Assembly: GCA_025093985.1 (NCBI GenBank) | Contig: JACAAK010000009.1 | Coordinates: 1,426,001-1,490,000, forward strand | Direction of reading: 5' to 3' | From: Calvatia gigantea | Taxonomy: Eukaryota > Basidiomycota > Agaricomycetes > Agaricales > Lycoperdaceae | Length of the DNA: 64,000 nt | In this document: positions 1-11,272 of the stretch, piece by piece | How positions within the stretch are numbered: the first letter of the stretch is position 1 | How the letters are laid out: each line of letters begins with the position of its first letter | The notes under the pieces: model-generated | Told to the model about the DNA's origin: nothing | What the model saw: the letters and a program-made list of their open reading frames with translations, nothing else | Databases searched by the model: none | Program-made: the position numbers and the translations under genes

Positions 1-2
1 CC

Positions 3-1735
3 ATGGCTGCCACAGTCGAAAGTTCCATTTTTCCCGCATCGATCCTCGATACGGACTTGTACAAAGTGCGCTTGTGTTCTCGGTCAAAGTATACGTCCTC
101 ACCTTGGCGTTTTAGTTAACGATGCAGCAAGCGGTATTGCGCCACTTTCCAGGTGTCCAAGGAACATACCGGTTCACTAATCGCAACAAAAACACGGTGT
201 TCTCGCGTCAATGCGCCGAGAAATTCCGCGCATCCTTGGCTTGTCAGTGTACTGGTATTGATATATGCGCCTTGGTCTTCATGACTCGCCCCTCCAGCCT
301 TTGGGCGCCTGGCCCTCACTTCCGAGCAGCGAAAGTGGCTGGAGTCAACTTGCCCCTATTTTACTAAGGACTATCTTGATTACTTGTCAGCTTTCCGTTT
401 CAACCCCGAGCAAGTCAAAGTGACTTTTGTCCCAACTTCGGAGGACGGGCTCACAGGTCAAATCGAGATGGAAGCCACTGGTCCCTGGGCGGAAACAATA
501 CTATGGGAGGTTCCTCTCATGGCAATCCTTAGCGAAACCTATTTCCGAACCAGCGATACGGATTGGAGTTACGATGGTCAACAAGGTGCCACTCATGGAC
601 CTCCGTCGAATTTTTCAATGACGAGCCTGAGTTTCTTTTTAGATCTCGCATTCGACAAAGGCAGGGCATTGCTTGAGGCTGGTTGCCTCTTTAGTGAATT
701 CGGCACTCGGCGAAGGAGGTCTTTCCACACCCAGGATCTCGTTATCCAAGGGCTTATTCGCGCCTCAAAGGAGAAAAGTGACACGAGTGGCCGCTTTAAT
801 GGAACCAGTAATGTGAGTTCTGGTGGCTTTTGCTGGCGTCACCTCAAGCAGATTCCTAGGTTCACCTCGCATACAAGTACAACCTTGCCCCAATAGGCAC
901 TATAGCTCAGTGAGTTTCGATTTCACGCATCGCCTGTGCGTTGAGCTGACGGCCATCGGTTAGTGAATGGTTCATGGGTGTACGTATCCTGTGCTCCTTT
1001 ATTGTCGTTTGTTGAACCGCCAATAGATCGGAGCGTTGCGAGGATATGAACATGTTAACGACACTGCGCTTAAACTCTGGGAGGAGGCCTATCCAAATGC
1101 CCCTGCCCTCCTCATTGCCCTCACAGATACCTTTTCCACCAAAGCCTTCTTCAAAGTGAGGTTTCTTCCCATTTGAAAATAAGTGTTTTCTTAGAATATC
1201 CCGTAGGAATTAGAGCGGAATCCGGAACGCGCAAGAAAATGGACCGGGCTTCGTCAGGATTCTGGCGACCCGATGGTATTTGCGCCCCGTGTCAAGCAGA
1301 TGTATGAGACGCTCAGAATAGATTATCATGAAAAAGTCTTGGTGTATTCCGACGCTTTAAACGTCAAGAAGGCTTTGAAGATCAACCAACAGTGTCGTGA
1401 ATTCGGGTTTGAGAAAGGTAATGCCATGCTCGCTGCTATCTCTTCTCGTTTCTGACACATTTCCACAGTGTCCTTTGGAATTGGGACATTCTTCACCAAT
1501 GACTTCCGCAAGCTTTCAAGTGGACTGACGGAGGAGAGCAAGGCACTCAATATGGTCATCAAAATTTCCTCTGTGAACGGTGCGCCCTGCGTCAAGATCA
1601 GCGATGACTTGGACAAGGTAAAATCTCCTCTTTTTTGGAAATAAAAATCCTGACATACATATCTGTACCTAGAACACTGGAGATAAAGAGGTGGTGGCAC
1701 ATGTTAAACAAGTATTTGGTCTGGTAGAGCATTGA
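3..1735 (+). CDS. NPT1: Nicotinate phosphoribosyltransferase
   Basis: Converts nicotinate and PRPP, with ATP, to nicotinate mononucleotide, the entry step of NAD salvage (Preiss-Handler pathway). I rebuilt ten exons: 3-65, 116-242, 298-585, 643-812, 860-909, 964-979, 1027-1155, 1207-1417, 1469-1617 and 1673-1735. They total 1266 nt (421 residues), close to the roughly 430 of yeast Npt1. Family blocks seen in order are DTDLYKLTMQQAVL, YRFTNR, SEFGTRRRRS with QDLVIQG, GTIAHEWFMG, ALTDTFSTKAFF, GLRQDSGDP, VYSDALNV, and FGIGTFFTNDFR near the end. The ATG is three bases from the window edge, so the upstream region is not visible. All introns are GT-AG. The exon of 16 nt is the weakest part of the model. 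Family assignment is firm. Confidence 0.95.
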
Positions 1736-1872
1736 GGATAGGTTGTGGTTTATCAAGGCTGGGTTACTGTAAATCAACTGTAATAGATTAACTGGTGCGC
1801 AAGTCACATGATGTCCACTGGAATATACGAGGGGGGTCATTGAAAGTTTGAACTTGGAACTTTTGCTTAGCC

Positions 1873-2739
1873 ATGGCGGACGCACGGGCACTCCTCCGTG
1901 CCAAGCGACAAGAAGCTCGTATCTCACATCCCCTCGCTTCATACAATGCTGCTGGACAACTCAGGTGCATTATTTGTGGAACCCTCGTCAAGTTTGCATC
2001 GGCATGGGAAGGTCATCTTGGTAGTAAGGCGCATAGGATGAATGTTGCCCGGGTCAAAGAAGAAGAGAAATTGCAAGAAGAAACGCGAGCGAGAGAGGAA
2101 GCGGAGGAGGAGGAACGAGAGCGGAAAGCTGCTACTGAGGCGCAAGTATCGGGTAATAAACGCAAGGCGGCTGATGAAGATGATGAGGATTCAGACGCGA
2201 CTTCCGCTACATCCAAAAAGCAAAAGAAGATGGACGCCAAGTCAGAGTTTCCTGCTGATTTCTTTTCGGATCCTTCACGTGTGCCAGTACTTGCCGGTGA
2301 ATCAAGTGACGAGGATGAAGAAATGCAGGAGCCTACTGCACCTGCCCAGCCTCGCACAGCGATAGATATGGAATATGAAAGATTTCAGAAGGAACTTTTG
2401 AAAGCACCGGACTTTCACGAGACATATGAACGGGCCACAGTGGTAGCCGAACCTGAACTCGTACTGGAGGTACCTGCGGGGTTCCCTGCGGATGGAGGAA
2501 ATGCGGAGACGGCAGTGGAAGAGCAGGCCAAGCTGACAGAAGAGGGGAAGCAGCAGCAGAAGGAGATTGAAGAGAAGGAGCTCATTATGGATCGGCTAGT
2601 AGAGGAAGAACGAGCTCAGGAAGAGGCGGACATGAGGGTTCAAATGATGAAAAATCGATTGGAAGCATTCAAAAAACAAAGAGAAGCAGCACGAGTAGCG
2701 AGGAGAACGGGATCATGGTATGTGGTTTTCAAGGCATGA
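1873..2739 (+). CDS. ZNF830/CCDC16-like zinc-finger coiled-coil protein
   Basis: A 288-residue protein, uninterrupted in this model. Near residues 32-54 it has one C2H2 finger of the form CIICGTLVK...WEGHLGSKAHR, matching the U1-like finger of animal ZNF830 (CCDC16), a nuclear protein linked to pre-mRNA splicing and genome stability. Then comes a highly charged stretch rich in Glu, Lys and Arg, an acidic segment near residue 145, and a C-terminal coiled coil of about residues 215-280. The conserved opening (LLRAKRQEARISHPLASYNAAGQLRC) lies just after the ATG, which supports this start. The end is uncertain: a donor at about 2717 could replace the last few residues with another short exon. The stop lies 48 bases from the convergent COX10 stop. 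Function is inferred by family only. Confidence 0.8.
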   Translation: MADARALLRAKRQEARISHPLASYNAAGQLRCIICGTLVKFASAWEGHLGSKAHRMNVARVKEEEKLQEETRAREEAEEEERERKAATEAQVSGNKRKAADEDDEDSDATSATSKKQKKMDAKSEFPADFFSDPSRVPVLAGESSDEDEEMQEPTAPAQPRTAIDMEYERFQKELLKAPDFHETYERATVVAEPELVLEVPAGFPADGGNAETAVEEQAKLTEEGKQQQKEIEEKELIMDRLVEEERAQEEADMRVQMMKNRLEAFKKQREAARVARRTGSWYVVFKA

Positions 2740-2787
2740 GCAACTACTCGAGGATAATGATACATCAAAATATGTCTATATTAGATG

Positions 2788-3966
2788 CTATGGCTCGACT
2801 AATCTAGCTTGATTCTTCTCCTCTTGTTCATCTGATAGACCTAACCACTTCAGCCAATCCATTTCTCGCTTATGGAACATCATGAGACCCAACACGACGG
2901 GAAGATACCACAAGCTGTGGTGAAAGACGACCCTGGCGTTTCTTTCACCACCATACCGCCGCCATTTCCATGCGGCCCCGAGGCATATGAGGTTAGGAGG
3001 AAGGGCAGTGAGGGTAAAGGCCCAGGTGGTAAGGCCGGAGAGAGGGACGAGGATAGAGCAGGTCGGAATAAGAAGGGCAGCGTGTCGAAGGGATACGAGA
3101 GCGTTTTTGGTGGAATCCAGAACGGATAGCATCTGATATCCAGCTTGTGCGTATGAGCCGCGCACAATATAAGAAAGTGAATTGAAATGAGGGAATTGCC
3201 AGCTAAAAAGCAAGGTGGCAAGCGCGAAAGGAGCAAGAGGGTTGTCAATCATGGCAGTGTCAAGGGTAAGCAGGCCTGAGGAGAGGAAGTCTGGGGGAAA
3301 GAGGTGGACGGGATAGTCTGCACTGGGCCAGAGCTTGCCTCCGCAGGCTGTCCAGCCCATGAGGGGTGGAACTGCACCCACGACGGCACCGACCCAAGTG
3401 TTCCATATTGAACGGCGTTTCATCCATGTATAGGCACCAGCATAGAGTGCGATGTTGGCTGCGCCAAGAAGGGCAGTTGTGGGATTGACTATTGTCCAGA
3501 GCAGAGCCGGCCCAGCAATGGCAGTGGCGGCTGCAAATGTAGCTGTGTGAGTGGGTGAGATAGCTCTGCGGCAGAGAGGACGGTTCCGAGTTCTTGCCAT
3601 CTGGGCGTCAAACGGAACTTCCTGTATCTGGTTTAGAGTGTTGGCTGAGGCAGAGCAGAGGGCAGTGCCAACTGCAGTAGAAAGGAGAATGGGGACGGTG
3701 GTTGGTAGAGGGGACAATGCGACGCCAGACATTGCGGTGAGAACATTGAGGACGGTGAGGCGTGATTTAGAGAGCTCAAGGTAGACGTTGACGAGGCGAT
3801 GAGGAGAAAACGCGTCGACCTTTTTGTAGGCAGCAGGTGGAAGAGGTGTTTGTGTGTGATTGAGAATATTTCTGTCCAGCCATTGTGCGTTGTGGAAGAA
3901 GAAAGACGAAAAGACGGCGGAGGACGTCGTCCGCGACCCAGCCACTCTCCCAATCGCTAGCAGCAT
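2788..3966 (-). CDS. COX10: Protoheme IX farnesyltransferase, mitochondrial
   Basis: Transfers a farnesyl group to protoheme to give haem O, the first step of haem A synthesis for cytochrome c oxidase; expected in the mitochondrial inner membrane. Single exon, 392 residues. The N-terminal ~50 residues are Ser/Arg rich with few acids, fitting a targeting peptide. The UbiA-type prenyl-diphosphate site is visible as NQIQEVPFDAQMARTRNRPL near residues 112-131. Other family blocks are YTWMKRRS with NTWVGAVVGAVPPLMGW, and FSWQFPHFNSLS. Several hydrophobic spans fit the usual multi-pass topology. The gene is convergent with the ZNF830-like gene and divergent from the U1-70K gene, with only 193 bp between the two starts. 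Confidence 0.95.
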   Translation of the reverse strand: MLLAIGRVAGSRTTSSAVFSSFFFHNAQWLDRNILNHTQTPLPPAAYKKVDAFSPHRLVNVYLELSKSRLTVLNVLTAMSGVALSPLPTTVPILLSTAVGTALCSASANTLNQIQEVPFDAQMARTRNRPLCRRAISPTHTATFAAATAIAGPALLWTIVNPTTALLGAANIALYAGAYTWMKRRSIWNTWVGAVVGAVPPLMGWTACGGKLWPSADYPVHLFPPDFLSSGLLTLDTAMIDNPLAPFALATLLFSWQFPHFNSLSYIVRGSYAQAGYQMLSVLDSTKNALVSLRHAALLIPTCSILVPLSGLTTWAFTLTALPPNLICLGAAWKWRRYGGERNARVVFHHSLWYLPVVLGLMMFHKREMDWLKWLGLSDEQEEKNQARLVEP

Positions 3967-4159
3967 GTAAAGTAAGTACTAAAATATTCCGGAGTTAAGT
4001 TATTTATTCAAAGTAAATATTTACAAACGGTGGTCACACACATTCCCACGGGTGAGTCACACACTCACACACAGCCCTGAGCCAGTGACTTGAGTGTGTG
4101 CCAGCCAGAATTGCTTTCATACAGTTGGCACAAGTTTCCCAGTCCGCGCATCTTTCGCA
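3967..4159. promoter_or_regulatory. Bidirectional promoter region, COX10 / U1-70K
   Basis: These 193 bases separate two divergent start codons and must hold both promoters. They contain a CA-rich patch with repeated CACAC around 4034-4074. No clear TATA box is seen. The role is inferred from position alone. Confidence 0.5.
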
Positions 4160-5586
4160 ATGCCCGGCACTCATCTCCTTCCCCCAAATCTCCTCAAGCT
4201 CTTCGCTCCCCGTCCACCGCTACCTTACAAACGGCCAGTTGACAGGGACATTGACCGCATCCGCGCAAAACACGTAGCTGGTGTCGGCCAAATTCTTGCC
4301 AGGCTACAGGAAGAAACAACGAATAACCTCTTCAATGCCGCAAACACAGGATCAACAGAAAACATGGAGGAGGGCGAGGAACCCGTATTCACACATGCAG
4401 AGGAGGTCAAGCGCCAGATTCGTAGGGAACAACGCAAAGCAAAAAAAGAGGATGATTTTAAAAAGGCAAAAGATAATTGTTCGTTCTCTTCCTTTCCTTC
4501 TCTCCCTCCCCCCTCAGCCACTGACCGCTGATTCAACCCATCCCCTCCTACAGACAAACCTGCAGATGACACAGAGGCTGTTGGCGACCCATATAAAACT
4601 CTATTTATTTCCAGACTCGTGCGTCCCCATTCCGTTACCCTCATCATCATCATACTCCTTCTCATCCTCAGTTTTCTTCCACAGCACAAAAGTGCCACAG
4701 AAACAGATCTTCGCCGCGAGTTTGAAGGCTATGGTACCATTGAACGCGTCAGGATAGTTCGCGACAAAAAGAATCGGAGTAGAGGCTACGCCTTCGTTGT
4801 CTATGAGCGTGAACGCGATATGAAGGGTAACGCATTGGGCTCTCTTCTCCACTCACCAACTAACATTCGTTCTTTTTCTAGCGGCATACAAAGAATCCGA
4901 CGGGTTACATATCATGGGCAAACGAATTCTCGTTGATGTCGAACGAGGTCGCACCGTGAGAGGTTGGAAACCAAGAAGACTTGGTGGTGGTCTCGGCGGT
5001 CGTCCCAAAAAAGTTGAACCAGTTGCCCCCCCTCCTCGTCCTAGCGGCGGCGGTTTCCGTGGCGGCTTTGGAGGCCGCGGCGGTGGCTTCGGCGATAGGG
5101 GTGGTTTCCGAGGTCGTGGTGGTGGCTTTGGTGGTGGTCGCGGTGGAGGTTTTGGTGGAGGCGACCGTGGCTATGGTGACCGCGGAGGCGGAGGTTTTGG
5201 TGACGATCGTGGCGGCGGAGGTATGAGAGGTGGCTACGGTAGAGGAGGTGGCGGTGGTGGTGGCGATTTCAGAGGAGGGGGATTCCGAGGACGCGACGAC
5301 TTTGGAGGCGGAGGTGGCGGTAGTTTCAGGTACGTTTCTTTCTCCCTTTTCTGTCTCTTATTTTGTACTCAAAACTTCTAGGGGCGGGCGCGGCGGTGGA
5401 ATTGGATATCATGGCGGGGGTTTCAACGACAATCCTAATGGATATGGACCTCCCAATGGTCCAGGAGGTATGCCTGGAGGACCTGGAGGCGGTGGCGGTT
5501 ACGGAGGTGGTGGATATCGTTCAGACCTCAAGCGGGAAGGTCCAGGAGGGTTTGATGATAGAGATCATAAACGACCCAGGTATTAG
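4160..5586 (+). CDS. SNRNP70: U1 small nuclear ribonucleoprotein 70 kDa
   Basis: Core U1 snRNP protein that binds U1 snRNA stem-loop I and helps 5' splice-site recognition in the nucleus. Five exons rebuilt: 4160-4478, 4554-4618, 4685-4826, 4882-5329 and 5382-5586, total 1179 nt (392 residues). The N-terminal U1-70K segment ([13 protein letters not shown]) comes first. The RRM follows, with RNP2 (KTLFISRL) and RNP1 (SRGYAFVVY). Then comes the family signature [25 protein letters not shown]. The tail is a long Gly-rich RGG/GGF region ending in RDHKRPRY. I chose the ATG at 4160 because the family match begins there; an in-frame start 66 nt upstream is less likely. The RGG tail creates open shadow frames that are not genes. 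Confidence 0.95.
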
Positions 5587-6832
5587 CACGTCGCTCCAGC
5601 GACAGAGGTATCCCTTTCCTCTCTCCGCTCCCAGGCTTTTACAGAACATCCAGTGGTTTCTCTCTTCCCGCTTTCCGCGGATGTTTGGTTGTGTGCAAGT
5701 AATTCTGGTATTTTTCTTTCTATTTCGTGTTGATTCTTTGCTCTTGTTATGTGCGTAAGTATATCCTACACTCAAGGGGGTCACCCACTGTATCAAGGTC
5801 TCCAGCGGAGTGAGTATCTGAAATCACGAGTGCTCAGACGGGCCAGTTTACGTCAGGCAAATGGGGCAGAATGTCCTCGAGGTCGAACTATTTATTTTAC
5901 TTTTTTCATTTCGACCTCACTTGTACCCAGGAATCAATTTTTGCCTACAAGCCCAGGTGCATGTGTTGCAAATGCATCATACCAACAGCAGCCTGTTTTG
6001 CCCAGGACATCACATTATTTGTAGTACCAGCTTCGGTGTGGCAGATCATTGTTCTTAATCTTTTGCTTGTTGCCATTTTTCCAGGTTTCCAAGAAACCAG
6101 ATCTTATCGCTGTTTGTAGTCAACTGTCGGCGCCAGATTATTGTACTTGTTTTATTTTTTTCGTTGCATGTCCACGTGGAAAAAGTTAGAAACTACGCAT
6201 TCCCTGTGTGCCGTGTTCCTGTTCCGCGTATCTTTCCCACAGAGATAGCATTGCCCTGGTCCAAAATAGTACTGTACTTTAAAGTTTTCCCTGTGCACAA
6301 CCTGCTTAGTTCCTGCAGCGGTTCCGCACCCCTGGACCAGGAAAGCCGATGCTCGCAGAAAGGTCACAAGTATTCCGAAGGTCTTATGATGTCGAAGTGC
6401 CCAGTTCACCCTTTCTTAAGTACCAATTTTTGATAGTTCGGGTGGCCAACTATTTGATTTACATCTGAAGAACCAAGCCTTGCCCCAAATTCGCATCAGA
6501 ACTCTGTCTGAATCGAAGTGGTCCTCGGATATGGTTAACAAGACCTTGCCCAACCTCTGGTCACCAAACTCACAAATGGGTGGGGTTTTGTGTTGATATT
6601 CGTCAAACTGCGTTCCTAGATTCGATCATCACTTCGGCCTGTTTATCCAGTTGGTGCAAAGGGTGACACTCTTTTGGACGCAGTCCATCCTTTTCGGCGT
6701 CCCAGTTCCTCTCCGAATAAGTGCCTGGCAAGGTGCATTCCATCTCCGCTTCCCGGTTTGTGACTGCCTCTCTCTCTCTTCTTCTTCCTCTTCTTCCTCT
6801 ATCCTTCTCTTCCAAGTTTGGCCGCTGGTCCC
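5587..6832. other. Intergenic region, no gene recognised
   Basis: About 1.2 kb between the U1-70K stop and the homeodomain gene. It should contain the U1-70K 3' UTR and the homeodomain promoter. A pyrimidine tract (CT-rich, 6769-6815) lies just before the proposed homeodomain start, a common feature near fungal transcription starts. Short ORFs here have no recognisable content. Confidence 0.6.
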
Positions 6833-8054
6833 ATGCGTGAGTTTCTGTACCCCCGTTTTCTAAGTATCAACTAGGGTAATCTCCACCGCTCCGTCAATGT
6901 AATCCCAAACACAATAGATTGTCCATATCCTACACCTTTAGCGGCTTCGCTCGAAATACCTTCGCCTATCACCAGCTCAACGTCTTCAGGGAATAGTGGG
7001 GTATCAGGATGTCCTGGGCAAGATGCGCCAAAGAAAAAACGGTCCCGCGTCACGAAAGAGCAGCTTGCCCACCTGGAACGCCTTTTCGCAACGGATTGCA
7101 GCCCAACAACAACCCGAAGGCGGGAGATAAGTCTGCAGATTGGAATGCCGGAGAGACAGATTCAGATTTGGTTTCAGAATCGGTACACCAGCTCCTTTTT
7201 CTGCTTCCAAATTGGTGTTGAATCACGTTCTTCCAGCCGCGCCAAAGCCAAGAGCGCCGTCGACAGGAACAAGACCCGGTGGATCGTCTCTCCTCTCGTG
7301 CGCCCGCCAGAACTCAGCCAAGCTGTCCAGGCGGAATTCGCTGCACTGATACAAGAAGATGACCGTAAGTATCAAAATCAATATCGGGGATTATGCTTTT
7401 GCTCAATGACTCGCAGCAATAATTTTCGTCATTCCATGTACATATCTGACTATCGGCGGTTGGAATCGGGTCGGTGACAGCAACTGGGACCTTCTAGCAT
7501 GGATCTGTGAGACGAAGAGGTGTCTGACGTGGTTCGTTCAATCCAAGGAGCACAGCTTCAAAATGCAGGTACCCCTCGATTGTGTTGTGGAATTGGATTT
7601 CAAGAATGTGAATCCTGGTCGCGGCATCCTCGCCCTTAGTATTTCGCAATGCCCCAGGTTTTTTTCGAGAAGAGACATCCCGTTGCCAGGTGGCGCTCTT
7701 CCATCCTATTGGAAAGCATGCGGCGATTGGACAGAAAATAGAGAAGCCAGTCTCAGTCTGTGGCATGCCCTCGAAGGACCTGCGCTACCATTGGCGTACA
7801 TTATCGGGTACATCAAGGACCGTATAACCCCAATAACCAAACCCGTCGATCGACAGCCTCCGTCGCGTCCCATGACCCAATACCCCCCATCTTCGACTAC
7901 TGGTATTGGCCCTGCCTCGAGCAGCCTCAGTCCGTCACTTATCCCGCAGGGGCCATTATATTCCAGTGCCCAGACACCCAGCCCCGACTGTCACCTTTCC
8001 CCTCTTTTTCCCGGTCTTGCCGAGCTTTTCCCGGCACCGAAATATTCTCAGTGA
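6833..8054 (+). CDS. Homeodomain transcription factor (agaricomycete type)
   Basis: A sequence-specific DNA-binding regulator, expected in the nucleus. Model of four exons: 6833-6836, 6918-7182, 7237-7364 and 7417-8054, 1035 nt in frame (344 residues). The homeodomain starts near residue 32 (KKKRSRVTKEQL) and its recognition helix reads IQIWFQNRRAKAKS, with the key W, F, N and R in place; the third intron-exon junction falls inside QNRR. A second conserved-looking block (IIFVIPCTYLTIGGW through WKACGDWTE) resembles the region after the homeodomain in Agaricomycete regulators of fruiting (Hom family); that link is from memory and weak. The tail is Pro/Ser rich. The first exon, only four bases, is inferred because no in-frame ATG exists downstream; this is the least certain part. 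Confidence 0.8.
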
Positions 8055-8220
8055 AGCTCACCTGTCACACTTCTCTTTAATTGTCCGCCTAGCCCCCCTT
8101 CAGTCAAGATTTGCCGTGACCGACGAAATAATATTGATTGCATTATACTTAATTCCAGACATCTTCTATAGCTCACTCGCTGTAACATCCCTCGAATAAT
8201 GAAAAAACGATAGTTGGGGA

Positions 8221-8743
8221 CTAGAATATATCGGCAGCTACCCGCTCCTTGTTCAATTTCGTGATGTATGTTTTGCTCACGACGTTGACTAGAATGAAAA
8301 ACGCTTTCAAGAGGACAAAACTGAACGAAGATGGCAGGGCTCACACGCATCCATGTACCTGTCGAGACACCGACTCAGACATATCTTTGATCCTATGTCA
8401 GCCTGGACCGACTGTGAAGGGAGAAGGATGAGCGCTACCTGTTCTGCGTTCGAAAGCGAGGACCCAGGTTTTGGAACGCATCTGGCAAAACATTTTTCGT
8501 TTGTTTTCTGAAAATGAATGAAATTTGAACGCTTTGAGGTACCTCTTCGACACAGAAAATGCCACTTACATTAATAAGTTCTTGGGCTTGAACCAAGGCG
8601 AGCTCCGTCTTAATTTGGTTCATAATCTGCTTCTTGCGAGAAGCCATGTCTAAACGAAAAGCGTTATTTCGATGCTGAATGTCAAAGAGTTACCCCCACG
8701 CACCTGTTCCTGGGACTGAACTGGGTTTGAGAAAGTCTGCCAT
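8221..8743 (-). CDS. TIM13: Mitochondrial intermembrane-space import chaperone Tim13
   Basis: Small Tim chaperone; with Tim8 it escorts hydrophobic precursors across the intermembrane space to the inner membrane. Rebuilt from five small exons on the minus strand: 8704-8743, 8570-8649, 8439-8507, 8345-8384 and 8221-8288, 297 nt in frame, 98 residues, normal for the family. Both halves of the twin CX3C motif are present: CFARC and CLSRC. Family blocks include IMNQIKTELALVQAQELIN before the first motif and FNVVSKTYITKL near the end. The start MADFLKPSSVPGT matches the usual fungal Tim13 opening, so I prefer it to the in-frame ATG in exon 2. The gene faces JJJ1 across 149 bases and converges on the homeodomain gene. 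Confidence 0.9.
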
Positions 8744-8892
8744 GGTTGCAGAAACGACGCGCCGTAAAGACACGAAAACACGGGTTCAGTGCTCAGGTCT
8801 GGGGATGGCCACATATGGCAACTGCCGAAAAAGTATTCCAGGCAGGAATATTTCACTGATATTCCTCAGCACTCTTCTCCCAACGTTGAATA
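8744..8892. promoter_or_regulatory. Bidirectional promoter region, TIM13 / JJJ1
   Basis: The 149 bases between divergent start codons must serve both genes. No motif stands out. Role inferred from position. Confidence 0.45.
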
Positions 8893-10944
8893 ATGGGTGC
8901 CCGGGAATCGAGAGCCGCTCACGACGGCACTGACGATGGAGACAATCTCGTTGACTACTATCAACTCCTGGAGGTGGAAGAAACTGCGACACAGGACGAG
9001 ATCAGGGCAAGTCCTCCAATCTTCTCGCCCCGTACTCCCCGTTTTGATTCGTTACCCTTTCAGCGCTCGTTCCGCAGACTCGCTCTTATACACCACCCAG
9101 ACAAGAATCAGGGAGACGTGGAAAAGGCCACCAAGCGATTCGCGGCCATTCAGCAGGCATACGAGGTCTGTCCTTCGGAACATGATCGGCCCAGTAACTG
9201 AGTCATTCTACCGCTTAGGTTCTCAGCGACGAACAAGTGAGCTACCCGACTGTTTATTTTACAGGGGAAACATCTAACATGATCACAAGTAGGAACGGGC
9301 TTGGTATGATTCTCATAAAGCCTCACTCGCTCCCGAAGCGGATGCCGAAACCGTCTTTGAGGATGTCAAGCGAGGGGTACCTCCCTCTCGCACACGAGAT
9401 CGCGGTCTTACGGAGAAACACTTGGAGCGATTCTTTGACCCGACCATATGGCAGGACTTTGGGGACGGACCTGAGGTGGGTGTCTTAGTTCGTCACCTCG
9501 ACGTCTTCTCAACTTTGTTCAGAGTTTCTTCACGATATATCGGAATCTATTCTCTCGGGTACAATCTGAGGAAGCCCTCGTGAATGGACTGGCAGACTAC
9601 CCATCTTTTGGGTATTCCGCTTGGCCATGGTCATCAGTGAACAAGGAAAAAGATGATGAATCCGCGAAACACTTCTATTCCTTCTGGATGAATTTTAGTA
9701 CACGGAGGGACTTCGCTTGGTCTGATAAGTGGAATCTCTCCGAAGCTCCAGATCGTCGTGTGCGTAGGTAGGTTTTGTCATGAGGATTGTTTGATCTGCT
9801 CTCGAACGGTGTTAGGTTGATGGAAAAAGACAACAAGAAAAGCCGGGAGGATTATCGGAAGAGCTACAATGAGACCATTAGGGTGAGTAGTTAGTCAAAT
9901 TTCCATCCACCTCTGTCACAGGACTGACGTCTCTTCAAGGCTCTTGTTAAATTCATCCGTAAACGAGATCCCAGGTACAAAGCCTATCTGGCTCAACAAG
10001 CTGGAGCAGGCCAAGTCGGAACAACGAGTGGCTTCAAACGAGACAATACGGCAGCCCTTCGACGAGCCCAAGCTTCCGAAAGCTACGTCGAACAAGACTG
10101 GCAAAAAGTTGACAACAAAACTTCTCACGTCGATCTCGAATGGTCAATCGCGGAGGGCGCGGACGAGGAGGAATGGGAATGCGTTGCGTGCAATAAGACG
10201 TTCAAGAGTGAAGCCGCCTGGGATAGTCATGAACGGAGCAAGAAACATCTGAAAGAGGTTGAGCGATTGCAAAGGCAAATGCGAGCGGAAGGTGAGGTTT
10301 GGGGTTTGGAAGATGAGAATGCCGGTGTGGGAGAAAAGGGGACCAGGCAAGCAGTGCAAAGGAAGGATGTCATGCTAGGCAAGGGAACCACAACTGGAAT
10401 ATTTGACATGCCCGAATCCCCCCAATCGCACACTCCATTTTCTGACTCGGAGGCGAACACCCCAGAGGGTACTAATGCAACCCCGACCCAGAATGGATCA
10501 CTCGAAACAAAGAGCAAAAAGCGCAAGAATGGCTCTGATTATGGCAAAGTCACTTCAGTGCCCCTTTCAAAAACAGAACGCAGGGCTCTGCAGCGAAATC
10601 ACCAAGCTGGACTACAAGAAGCTGGCCTTGAGCACAATGGTGATAGCCAAGAGGAAAGGGAGCACCTCTCGATGCCCCAGATGCCAGGTGTTTCTAAGCG
10701 AGATAAACGACGGGCGAAACAAGTGAAGAAGGCTGAGCCTGTGACACATCAAGAGGCATGTATTTCTGGTTATCTGCATTGAAGACTTGTTGAATAAAGG
10801 GATACCTAGATCCATTGCAATGTCTGTAATGAGAGTTTCTCAAGTAAGACCAAACTCTTTTCTCATATCAGGGAAACTGGGCATGCCCTTGCAGCACCTG
10901 TAACAGATGGGGAGAAAGTTCAGCAGAAGGAGAATAGAAAGTAA
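8893..10944 (+). CDS. JJJ1: J-domain zinc-finger protein, Jjj1/DNAJC21
   Basis: Cytosolic J-protein that stimulates Hsp70 to release the shuttling factor Arx1 during late 60S ribosome maturation. Eight exons: 8893-9006, 9064-9165, 9219-9236, 9293-9475, 9523-9767, 9816-9882, 9940-10755 and 10810-10944, 1680 nt in frame (559 residues; yeast Jjj1 has 590). The J domain opens [18 protein letters not shown] and has HPD in [11 protein letters not shown]. The middle has the DNAJC21 signature ([12 protein letters not shown]). Two C2H2 fingers follow: [23 protein letters not shown], and CNVCNESF...[10 protein letters not shown] in the last exon. The introns at 9007 and 10756 have GC, not GT, donors; the reading frame and the second finger demand both. 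The gene marks the end of the gene-rich arm. Confidence 0.92.
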
Positions 10945-11272
10945 TCACATTGCTAGGTATTCTTGTCATATACTATACCCTCTGGCTTGTACAAAGTTTA
11001 TATAAGCCTGGTGCTTCACATTGCAGACAGGGGCTCCTATTTTAAGAACTGAACCATTTACTGGTAATTTAGGAAGTAGAAATTCAATTATTAACCTTGA
11101 GGGAATCCCTATAGGTTCATATACAGTTGTGAATGGGCAAAACTAATAAACTTAATATTTCATATGATTGGCTCACTAGTGTAAGAATACAATAAGTAAC
11201 TACAAAAATAGTCAGAATGTGACTTGTTATGGATCTTTATTATTTATGACATTATTTGTCCTACATCTGTTA
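10945..11272. other. Intergenic, boundary to repeat region
   Basis: AT-rich stretch after JJJ1 holding its 3' UTR. A short piece near 11030-11145 can be read as about 35 open codons (beginning GAPILRTEPFTGNL), possibly a decayed element fragment, but I cannot place it. Confidence 0.4.

Noticed and set aside
2013..2357. Antisense 114-codon ORF in the ZNF830-like gene
   Set aside because: Ser-rich mirror of the Glu/Lys coiled-coil codons.
4981..5226. Second-frame ORFs in the Gly-rich tail of U1-70K
   Set aside because: Repetitive GGN codons leave all frames open; the RGG frame continues from the RRM exon.
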